The notes under the pieces were generated by a model, which saw only the letters and a list, made by a program, of their open reading frames with translations, was not told the DNA's origin and made no database searches. The translations under genes were made by a program, and so were the position numbers. DNA of 62,162 bases from the NCBI GenBank assembly GCA_027576995.1, contig JANBQC010000090.1, positions 1 through 62,162 on the forward strand, read 5' to 3'. The DNA comes from Dimargaris cristalligena. Taxonomy: Eukaryota; Kickxellomycota; Dimargaritomycetes; Dimargaritales; Dimargaritaceae. The number at the start of each line of letters is the position of its first letter. Within the stretch, counting starts at the first letter, position 1. Positions 49,401 through 61,400 of this stretch are shown in pieces.

Positions 49401-52400
49401 GGATATCCGCGACCGAAAGCTGGAGTCCCAGTCGTTTGCAGCGGTTGGAAAACTGGATGGCGGAAATGGAGTCACCCCCTAGTCGGAGAAATGAGGCTGA
49501 GGGTGTGACTCGTTGGGGATCAATCTTGAGGGTGTCGGCCAAGGCCTCACGCATAAGTAGGAATTTCGAAGATAGGAAATCAATGTCAACCGCTTCGTCG
49601 GTGATATCTTCTGGTAGTGGGCAAACCTGAAGGGCCTTGCGATCAGCCTTGCCCACGGCGGTCATAGGGATACAGTCCAGCGGTACAATGAAATTGGGCA
49701 CCATGTACAGTGGGAGTTTAGAGGCAAGTTGTGTTTTGATGGCCACGGTGTCAACCGATCTGGGGGCTAAATAGAGAACGAGTTGCTGTTGGGTTACGCA
49801 GGCCACAGCATTTGTAACGCCCTCCACCAGCGAGGCAGTGTTTTCGATTTCGCTTAGTTCGATACGATAGCCGCGTAGTTTGACCTGGAAATCTTTTCGT
49901 GATATGAACTGGATTTTTCCACTCGAAAGCCAACAGACAAGATCTCCGGAACGATACAGATAACCTGTACCGAACGGGTTTGGGACAAATGATTTAGCCG
50001 TAAGCTCGGGTTGCTTCCAGTAACCCCAGCTGACACCAACCCCACCAATACAGAGTTCGCCGGGTACACCGACTGGAACGGGTTGGAGGTGGTCATCAAG
50101 GATATAGCCTTGAATGTTGGCTAGTGAGCGGCCAATAGAGAGTGGCTCGCTGTTACGGACTCGATCTGCGTGGCATACAATTGTAATTTCAGTTGGGCCA
50201 TAAATATTGAATAAGCGAACACGCTCGCACCATCGATTGGCGACATTGAGCGGAACAAGTTCACCACCAATGAATACTGTTTTCAGATTGGGATAAGCTT
50301 CGATATCAATGACTGAAAGCATAGATGGAATGAGGAAGCAGGTATTGACCCGCGCTAAGGTTTCGGGAAGATTTCCATCCTGGAGTACTAATGTACCGCC
50401 GCAATGGAAAGCACCAAATATTTCCAGTAGGCACCCGTCGAACGAAATGTTCAGCAATTGTAGGAAGCGGCAGTCAGAGTCAAGCTGGACGGTCTCACAG
50501 TTTGATAGGGTAAAGTTGACAAGCGACTCATGCCGCACGGGAATACCCTTGGGTCGGCCCGTGGTTCCGGATGTAAAGACAATGTAGGCCAAATCCGAGG
50601 AAGAGCGAGAAGTATCAGGTCGGAACAGGTCAATGTTCATCCCGCTGTGGTCGAGGCTATCGACAAGGCAGCACCGGTCCCTGGCCACGGAAACATGCTC
50701 CCGGATTTTCCCATAATGGCAAGCGGCGGACAGGAGCCACGGGTCGTCCAACAAACCAAAAGTATATTTGAGGCGGTCAACAGCATTGGTTGCATCCATT
50801 GGGACACACACTCCACCAGCCAATAGAACCCCTAAGTAACTAAATATAAAATCAGCCGATTTAGTGAAGACGAGGGCGGCAAGATTGCCGGGGTGGAATC
50901 CGCGTTGTTGGAGGGTTAGAGCAATACAACATGAGCGATGGTACACTTCGGCATACGTAAATTGTTGATTTGAGGTCTCGAGAGCAATGGAATCAGGCCT
51001 GGAGGATACGTGCTGACTGAACAACTGATAGGCCAACCAATGTCTCTGGGGAAAGTCGCGCACGGGCCCCTGAGCCCAGTCGTGTACGAGCCGGGCCTCG
51101 TCGGTGGGCAAAACCAAGAGTTCGCATAGATTACGTGTTGGTCCTGACACCATCATCGACAAACAGTGGTCCAGGAACCGCATCAGGTAGCGAGCATAAG
51201 TGTCGTCACAGTGAGCTGTTTTAAAGAGAAGGCAACAATCCAAGTTATCTCCACTATCAGTACAACTAACGGTGTAGGCATATTCGGTAAAGTTTTGTCC
51301 GTCGCGGAGTTCAAAGGCGATTTCTGGGTTAGTAGTGGCAGCCGTGGTTGTCGGTATATTGTCGTATACAACAAGGGAATCAAAAAGCCTGTCCTCTGGA
51401 TTAACTTGGCCCCACTTGCAGATATCCAGGAGACTGCATTGCTCAGACGCCGTCAGCTCCCCAGAATGACGATGCAAATGTTGGATGAAATCCACGACTG
51501 GTGTGCCAAGCCCGAGAGAGGCCCTGAACGGTAAGGTATTGATGCACATACCCACCATACCATCAATACCAGCCACGGGGACATTGCGACCGGAACTCAG
51601 GACCCCAAAAGTGACTTCGTCAGATTGGCCGAGGTAGCGGGCCAGAGTGAGGGCCCAGACCCCCCGCAGCAGAGAGTTGAGGGTAATCCGCTGCTCCCGA
51701 CAAAATCTACTCAGAATCGGGAGGGACGTGGAAAATTTGTGCCTATGAATTCCATATTCGCATAGACCGCGCTCGTTTGGATGAATCGGGAACTGAATAG
51801 CGGGAGTAGTTTTGACACCATCAAGGTTGCCCTGCCAGAACTGCTGCAATTGTGACTGATCGAGCGATTGCAGGTGTCGCATGTACCCAGTAAATTGTGT
51901 CACGGGAACAGGTGCAGAACTGTGGTATAAGTCAACTAGTTCGGCAAGGATGATATTCTGAGACCAGGCATCAAGTAAGGCGTGGTGGAAGGTAAGGAAG
52001 CCCAGAGTTTGGTTAACATCGGTGGTTGACGAGGTATAGAAACTTATCCGCAATAGTGGCCCGCTGAAAGTAAACCCGCGTTGGCGATCCATGGCAAAAT
52101 ATTCCTTCTCGATTTGTGGCCAATCATTATGAGATGTCTCAGTATGGACCGACCATTCGATATCACAGCTATTAGTAACAACCTGAAGGAAGGTATGCCT
52201 GGATATGGTCCGTGGTTGAATAAATTTGGTTCGCAGAATATCGTGTTGTTGGGCCACCAGGCGCCACGCTTGTTGGAAGCGGTCGATATTGAGTGGCCCC
52301 GAGATAACGAATGACTCTTGAACCATGTACGCACTTGGGTCTTTCAGAGTACTGACCAAGAATCCCTGCTGCAAACTGGAAATGGGTAGGATGTCGGTAA

Positions 52401-55400
52401 TATTAGCTGGGTCGATATTCAGCTGTGAGGCAGCTTCCTGAACCAAAGTATCTATGGCGGTGGATAATAAGCCACCGTCGTCCAAGAGCGAGAAGGGTTG
52501 GTAGTCAATGAGAGGACAGGAGCCCTGCGACAACGTAATCGAAGACTGCTCAGCGGCAAATCCAGCCAACTCAGCAAAATTAGAACATTTGAATATTTGG
52601 GAAATGGGAACATGGAGGCCACAATCTCGACACAGGGAAGAGAAACGAATGGCCGAAATGGAGTCACCCCCAAGTTGAAAAAACGAGTCATACATGTCAA
52701 TGTCTTCGGTAGGGATATCAAGGGTTTGACTTAGGGCCTCCACAATTCGGGCTTCAGTCGGATTACGGGGACGGGTGATTGAGCGGCCGCTAGACAAGGC
52801 GGTTAATTGGGCCAGAAGGTTAATCAAGGCACGTTTGTCGGTTTTGCCGTTGGTGGTGCTGGGTAATGTATCGAGTGCAAATAAGGCCTGGGGGATCATG
52901 TACGGAGGCAGATGACTTGATGAGTGGGACTTGAGAGGCCCAACTGGTACTGACTTGGGACTGAAAAAGCCGTAAATTTTACCGGAGTTTATGACTACAG
53001 CAGCGCACTGGACTTCGGGGAAGCTGAGTAGGACCGTCTCAATTTCCTGGAGTTCGACCCGATGGCCACGGATTTTGACCTGGTCGTCCCGACGGGCAAA
53101 GTATTCCACGGTGCCATTGGGGAGCCAACGGCCAGTGTCCCCCGTGCGGTAAAGGTGACCTTGGTCAGTAAAGGAATTGGGCAGCAGTCGCTTATAGGTA
53201 AGTTCGGGTAGATTGACATAGCCTCGGATGACACAGATACCGCCCACATAGATTTCACCAAAGACCCCAGGGGGCACAGGTTGCAAGTAGCGATCCAGGA
53301 TGTAGCACTCGGTGTTGGGAACAGGGTAGCCGATTGTAATAGGCTCACCGGACCGAATTTCCACGGCGTGGCAAACAAAACACTCGGTGGGGCCGTACAT
53401 ATTGAACACGCGGCAGTGGCGACTCCAGCGATCTGCTACCTGGTGGGGCAAAGCCTCCCCCGCGGCAATAATCATCTTAAGGCTAGGGTACTTGCTAGGA
53501 TCCAAGGAAGCCAGTACAGAAGGAGTAGCCACCAAGGCATCCACCCGGGGCAGGGTATCCAGGAGGTCGGTACGCAAAACTAGCGTAGCCCCTTTGCATA
53601 AACCGATGAAGATCTCCAAAAGTGCGCAGTCAAACGTCAGGGCCATATTTTGCATCAGGCGCAGCCCAGAGGTAATGCCAATCGTTGATTCTACTTGTTG
53701 GACAAAATTGGCCATGACCCGGTGCTCCAACTGAACACCCTTGGGCCGACCAGTGGTGCCTGACGTGTAAAGGATATGTGACAGGTCGGTGGTGCGAACA
53801 TTAGGAAGAGCGGGCAACCTGTTACAAGGAACATCAGGGAGTGAGAGCCAGGAGTCAATGGTCTGGAATTCGACGTCAGGGAGGGCTTGTTGAATGGTGT
53901 CCAATTGGGCCTGGTCAGCTGTATTGGTTAAAATTAGCCGAATACCACAGTCTTCCACCATATAGTGGATGCGGTCACAGGGGAAAGCGGGGTCAATCGG
54001 TACAATAGAAGCGCCGGCCAAACCAACCCCCATATAGGCGGCAATGGTGCTGGGAACCCGGTCAATAATTAGGCCAATGGGTGTTTCCCACCTGATCCCA
54101 TATAGCAGTAAATGGTGGGCCAAGTTTACGGACCGGATGTGCAAGTCTCTATAAGTCCACTGTAAGTCGTTAAACTCGACCGCAATTGTGTCAGGGATTG
54201 AATGGGCCGTTCGGGTGAATAGGTCTGGAACACATATCTCAAAATCAATGGCTAAATGGGGGCGGGCAAGCTGCTCAGTGACCAGGGTCGTTTCACTCGT
54301 GGAGAGTAACGAGAGGTCTTTGATAGATATATACCCATTTGAATTAGCCAAGGCGGAGACCATGTCAGAAAAGAGGGTGGTTAGGTGGTGCGAAAGAGTC
54401 ACCATATAGCACCGGTCAAATGCGGGCGTACTCCAGTTCAAATTCACCGTTAGTTGGGCATTTTCAACTTGGGCAATGACGGCCAAGGGGTAGTCGGTCG
54501 ATTCCAAAAAGGTTCTGTCCGTGAACGTAACCGGATGTTCTAGACTCTCCAAGCCGGTGTCAGGGTAGTTTTCGTACACCAACAATGTGTTGAACATATC
54601 ACTTGGGCGAACCTCACCATCAACCCACTCATTGACATTGGCTAGATGCAGGTGTTCGAAGGGGACCATCATCTGGGCGCTTTGGTGTATCACCGTGACA
54701 AGTTCAATTACCGACATTCCAGGTTTCAAAGAGACTCGGAAAGGCACGGTGTTGATGAAACAGCCCAGAAGAGAATCGATACCAGGGAGAGGCAGGGCCC
54801 GCCCAGAAACGGTGTTACCGAACACCACGTCGGTCTGGTCGGTGTATCGGCTTAGTAGGAGGGACCAGGCAGCCCTGATGAGAGTGTACGGCGTAACGCC
54901 CGCCTGGCGAGCCACTTGGTGCAATTGGTCGGCATTAGGGAATAATGTAAACAGTAAATCGGAATTGCGAGAATCAGAAGTACCAGAAGGTTTCGGTAAG
55001 CATAGCTCGGTGGGCTGTTCCACATCCCGCAGGAAGTCCTTCCAGAAAGCTTCGGCTCCTTTTTTGTCTGAATTTTGAAGATAGGATACATACTCATGGA
55101 ACGAAGTAGCCGAACTAGAGGTCAGTTCGACATCTCCTTGAAGATGCGATCGGAGCTGGTTTAACATAATACCGATAGACCACCCGTCTATGAGCGAATG
55201 GTGGATAGTTAGTAGATAGCGGAACGAGTCGGGGGCCATCTGCTTAACGAATATGCGTAGGAGTGGCTCATTCAGCTTAAACCCTTGCGCAAGGTTAACC
55301 TTTAGGAAGTTCTCCTCGCTGGAAGCCCCAAAATCAGACCAATCGTTAACTACATGCCAGCCAAACCGGGGTTTTCGAGCTACCACTTGCACACCCTGGC

Positions 55401-58400
55401 AGTTGGTATTACTCCAAGAAGTGACAAATACGGTGCGCAGTATGGCATGATGGCTGACGACAGCCCTGGTGGCAGTCTGTAGCTCATCGGAGTTCGATAC
55501 ACCGGCTACCGTGAAAGCCATTTGGACGAGATATTCAGTGGGTTCCTTGGCCGTGGCCGTCCACATGCCCTGCTGCATGGGCAACATGGGGTAGAGATCC
55601 TCGATATCGTGTGGGAAAAGACCAACAGTGGCAAGTTCGGCCTCGAGTTTAGCCAATTCGGGGAGGGAGGTGTTCAGACTGGGGAAATCTGACGGGGTCC
55701 AGAGAGATTTTGGATGCGACTGATCGAGATAATGTACGATATCTACCAGAGACTGTCGAACATGGTCCAGGAGAGACGCAATAACATTTGTTGGGATGAC
55801 CTCGGGGCAGTAATAAATCATGAACGTTAATCCATCAGGGGTTGGTAATCCAACCACCTCCAGTACCTGTGGACGAAGTTCAGACATGTCACATATGGCC
55901 AGGTTGGTCGTTAATTCTGGACGGAGGATCCAGGGGGCTCGGCCGTGCATGGACAGGGTCCCGCTACTTGTTGTGTGACCCAGGTAGTTGAAGCAAACGT
56001 CCATCGGTGAGTAGGGATATTCATCAGATACTGTGTTCTGTGGACGGTGTAATAGCTGTTGAAGGCCGTATTGTAATCCGCGGGGCCCACTGGATGAGCG
56101 AAGGGCCTGTTTGGCCTGTTTGAGGTAATCTAAAAGCATCGTGTCTGTATCTACCTGCGCCTGGCAGGGAAATATAGAAGTGAACCAGCCGACGGTGCGA
56201 CTGGGATCAATAGTAGTTTGCCACGGATGGCGGCCGTGGGATTCATTGAAAATGGTGATGGCTGGGGCCTGCGAAATATAGTGTAGGGCCTGAAACAGAC
56301 CCGCGAGCATCAGCTCCAGGGATTGGATTTGTGTAGTGGCAGGCTGCAGAATGGCATCTGACAGGGCAGGGTTGAGTGTGACCAATTGGCACTGGGTGTT
56401 TCCTTGAGTGTTCGAAACCAGACAGTCCGGTCCAGCGAGGGGTAAAAACGACGACTTTCGAGTCGCTTGCGGATAGATCGTATTGGCATTAGACATCTCT
56501 AGCTTGGCCCAGTCTACTAACTCCGTTGCCCAGGTCGCAAATTGCAGGGGCTGTGGCACTGGTGACTGACCGCCTAGAATTTGAGCCAAGTCCTCAAGCA
56601 CAACTGACCAAGACACTAAATCCACCACCAGATGGTGGATAGTCAGGAATAACAATTGCCCTTTAAATGGAGGGGAGATGCTGGTCAAGCGAGATCCGTT
56701 TGACACCGGCACGCTATCACCATCCGAAAGGGTAATGAGGCCCGCAGTCAAGTGGTGGCCCTGGGTGATGTCAAGCGATGCCTGGATTGATATAAGTTTT
56801 TCCGGCAGACTAGAGGACGATACGCTAGACTCTACAATTGGAATGGGCAACTCGACGAAGGGCGGTTCGATTTGTTGGGACCATTGGCCCGGATCATCAC
56901 CCAAGTGATGGGTAAATCGACAGCGCAGCATATCGTGGCAGTTGATCAAGCGGAGCAAGGCGGAGGTGAGTTCAGTGGCAGCCAATGGTCGGGTCAATTC
57001 TAGGGCAAACGACTGGTTAAAATGGTTCGGGTTGGACCAGGGATGGTCAAAAAACCACTGCTGAATCGGGGTGAGTGGGAATTTGGTGTGATGTGCCACG
57101 GGCTGAGACTGGCTGGTTAGGGCACTTGCTGACAAAATTAGGGACATTTTCTTGGTGGCATCACGCAAGGGCCCGGACCCCAGTAGAGCGGAGGTGGGCA
57201 ATATAAACCCGAGTTGGCGGCACTTGGACGAGACCTGGATGGCTGAAATAGAATCACCGCCGATTTTGACAAAAGTTAGGTTTGGATTAATCTGGTTAAG
57301 TGGAAGACCGAGAACCTCTGCCAGGGACTGCATCAATATGTTTAGCGGTTGATCCCCTTCAGCCACATTGCCTAAAAGCGAGACTTTTTGCCGAGAAATG
57401 GTCAAATGATCAGCAAAATGCTTCCGGAGAAACTGGATGTCACATTTGTCGTTGATAGTTAGAGGAACAGTAGGAAGCCCTATGATATAACTAGGCACCA
57501 TATAGGATGGCAGCTGGTCGGCCATGGAAGAGCGCAACATTTCATCATTACCGACAGTATCAGGGAATACGTAGCTCACCAAGAACTGATCGTGGACGAA
57601 AACGGCACAGTCCTGGACCCCAGGCTGGCGCATCAAGACACTGCGAATCTCATCCAGCTCGATACGGAACCCCCGCAGTTTCACCTGGCTGTCCATGCGC
57701 CCCAAACACACGACCTGTCCATCGGGTAGCCATCGGCCCAAATCGCCGGTTCGGTAGATTTTGCCACACCCCGTGAATGGATTGTTGACAAACTTATTTA
57801 AGTTAAGATCTGGTCGGTTGATATAGCCGAGGGTAACACCGACACCACCGATGCATATTTCGCCAACAGCACCAATCGGAACCACTAGCAGATTTTCATC
57901 CAAAATGTAACACTCATAGTCGGCCATTGGTCGACCGACTGGAATACACACGGACAGCCGAACCTCCGTCAAAAGACAGGCGATTGTAGCTTCAGTTGGC
58001 CCATAAATATTGTAAAGGGTGGTAACCGCTGACCACTGACTTGCCAATTCTTGTGGTATATGTTCACCTCCTACCACCAGACTGGTCAGATTGGTATAAT
58101 CCTGGGGATCTAACGTCGAGATGACAGACGGAAGCAAGATAGTCTGGTGTACGGTTTTCAACGTACCAGGGAGGTCGTCGCCATAGAACACCAGAGTGCA
58201 ACCATAACATAAGGGAAGTAAGGTGTTCAGGAAAAACCCATCAAACCCAGCTGCCATTCCATTCATGGTTCGGGTACCGGGCTGTCGCAGCATCTCAAGG
58301 GTAGGGCTGCTGATAATATTTAAAAGGCTGCGATATTCGACCATGACGCCCTTGGGGAGACCAGTGGAGCCCGACGTGAACACAATGTAGGCCAGGTCTG

Positions 58401-61400
58401 TTAGTTGAATGGAGTGGAGGGAGGATGCTGTGGCGGTAGATTCAATACCATCGACAAGGTCGTCAATGGTAATGACTTCGCACCACTCGGTGTTCATTCC
58501 TGACGCATTCACCACACATGCGCAACCAGCCGTGTCGACAATGTATTTTTGACGGGCAGTTGGGAGCTTAAAATCCACCGGTACATAGACGGCCCCGACG
58601 CCCCAAACGGCCAGCATGCACATGACTGTATCGGGGTGATTAGACACGATAACACCGACCTTTTCTTGTGGCTGAACATTGGCATGTTTGAGACGCTCAG
58701 CCATTCCCAAAACTCGCTGGGATAGCTGGGCGTAGGTGTGGGTGTAATCAGCAATCTCAGTGGCCACTCGATCAGGGTACTTCTGAACCATATCAGAGAA
58801 TAAATCCAATACACTTATGCAGGGATTCTCCTTTGTAAGTGGATTGGGGGACCCAAGTGCAAATTTATCCAGGATGAGACTGACCTCAGCTGGGCACACT
58901 AATGATGCCATGGTCCTTGACTGGTGAGCAACCATTACCGAGTGAGCATAGGCCAGGAAATTGTGAAGTAGACGGTTCACTGTGTCGACATTAAAAAGGC
59001 ACGGATCGTATCTCAACTGGCACATAGTCGTATGGTCACAACAATCGACAACCAGCTGTAAATCGTAAGGGAACATTGTTCGAGGCGGCTGGGGCCTGGC
59101 GTACTGAACTGCAGAAATATCTCGAGATGCGGATGAATGGTGAATTACGACTGCTACACGGGGAAGACCGGAAATTCGGTGCTGACCTTCGAGAGACAAG
59201 TGCGGGACAAGAATATCCATTGGAGGCAAAACGTGGAGCCGGGAGCCTCTGATCTGGTGTGACAGTTGTTCGACTAATGCAAGGAAATCCAAGCGCAGTT
59301 CTCCCGTCACACGAAGAGGTTTTTCTGATATTGGCGGGCCTTCCAAAAAAACTGAACCATTTACAATTTCACCAACCGGTCCACTTACGGCCAAGATCAA
59401 ATCGGTCTGTCCCGTCAGGCGTAGCAAGAATGTTGCAAAGAGAGTCGACCAGAGCCCATGTTCACCGAATGATTCCTTTGAAGCCCAATCATGAACAGTC
59501 TCAATCAACGAGTCTCCAACTGCGGTTTCTACCAAACTACAAAGGAACGAAGGCAAGAGCGGACGAGGCCGATCAGTCGGAAGAAGTAATTCTACTGGTG
59601 GATCCTGAAGAAGGGTGCCCCAGTAATCAATATCCACTTTAGATGGCTCACTTTCATTAAGGAAGCTCATAAGCGGGACATCGGATAGATCATTCGGAAG
59701 TCCAGCCAAGTTTTTGATGAACGCACGTAGAATGGCATCGAAGTCACCATCTGTTCCGAAGATTTCGTGAACGCAAATTACAATCGCCGAGGATTTGTCT
59801 ACATTTGCACTAGCTGCTAGTCGATACCAGTCAAATTGGATCAGTACACCCCGGTTAATATCAAATCGAGGCGATTCTACTTCAAATTGATCTTGGTTAA
59901 GCTTCTGGGGACTGGGAAGTTGATGCTCAGTTACTCCAATTTTCACTGGTGGTAAGACGTAGCAGGCGAGAGCACCTTGAACAGAATGGAACCGGCAGCG
60001 AAGAGATTCAAATGTGGCAATTAGGTGGTCAACTGCCCGTTGAACCTCCACCAATTGTAGCTGGGCCTTGATATTGATCACACGATGATAAAAGAAGACT
60101 GGTGCGGGATTACCCAATCGACTAAGGGACCAGGTGCGCTGCTGATGACCGGTGACCGACTTGGCACGGATATGCAGTGGCGAGGTTTTCGATGGGAAAT
60201 TATCGATCACTTCAAGGTTGATATCTGGGGATGCCCCACTCACACCCCGGTCAATTCTTCCACCAATAGTAGTAGCCAAGACCCCGATCTCACTATGTTT
60301 GATCAAATCATCCAAACTCAGATTGATACCGAATCTCTGGCAGATACGATACTGGAGCAGGTCAAGTTGAGCCAGCGGAAGCATTGCTGTGGACTTTAGA
60401 TGTGCAGGATTAATGTTATCGGATGGATAGCAGTTGGAAGATACGTAAAGCTCATTCACCACTACCATCAACCACCATTCAGAATCCGACAGGGACTGGA
60501 CTGAGCGAATCGGAAGGCTGGCGAGATACGCCCGGGCGAAATACGGGAGAAGTTGGTCGTCAAGCTCGGCCGCGTGTGGGAATGCGCTGGTCGAAATGAT
60601 CTCATCGGGCACGAGAACGGCTGGAATAGCGAGGGAAGTCATGGTGGACTCTAGACTAATTAATTCGGCCTCCTCGGCATTGGAAACCAGGGCCACTAGC
60701 TGGTCATCAGGTAAGACCAGGCATCGGGGAGATTGGGCACCGGCTTCCGTTAGTGCCCGAACCAGAGTACCGAGATGGAGCTGCCAGTGCTTAATAACCA
60801 CTCGCTGTTCAGCTGGGCCTAGAATATGGACGAAATCAGCAGTATCCCGATAACCAAGCACAGATTGCTTTAGCAGGCCAGTTTGTTTGGGGGACATGGT
60901 ATCCAAGAGTACCAGTCGTCCAACCACTCCGGGGGGACAAGGGTGGTCATGGCCATCCAACACCTCTAAGAAGCAGCCGCTGGATGACCTATCTAGAACG
61001 GGCAGAGAACAAGAGACCAGTTGCTCTGGTGTAACACGGCGGTGGCCATGAAAGACGGATTCGATGAAAGTCAGGAAAATGTCAGTTGAATTGGCCAGAC
61101 TTCTGACATGAGGCCAGGAGTTTTTATACGAGTCGATGAGAACTAGACGACCACATTCTCCTGATTCGCAAGTTAGAGCATCGGCTGCCAAAACATGACA
61201 AGAAGTGGGTTTTTTATTACTCTGCACAATTGGACCGGGTGTCGAAACGGTTGCTTGGGATGTTAGGCAGGATAGAGCCAGCCAGGCGGTCTGGGGGCTG
61301 TCAAGGGCCAAGGAATGATCTATAATATATTGACATTTTCGGTCGATGAAGGGCCGAGTTGAGGCGAGGCTTCGCTGGATGTCCTGCTCAACAATAGCCA

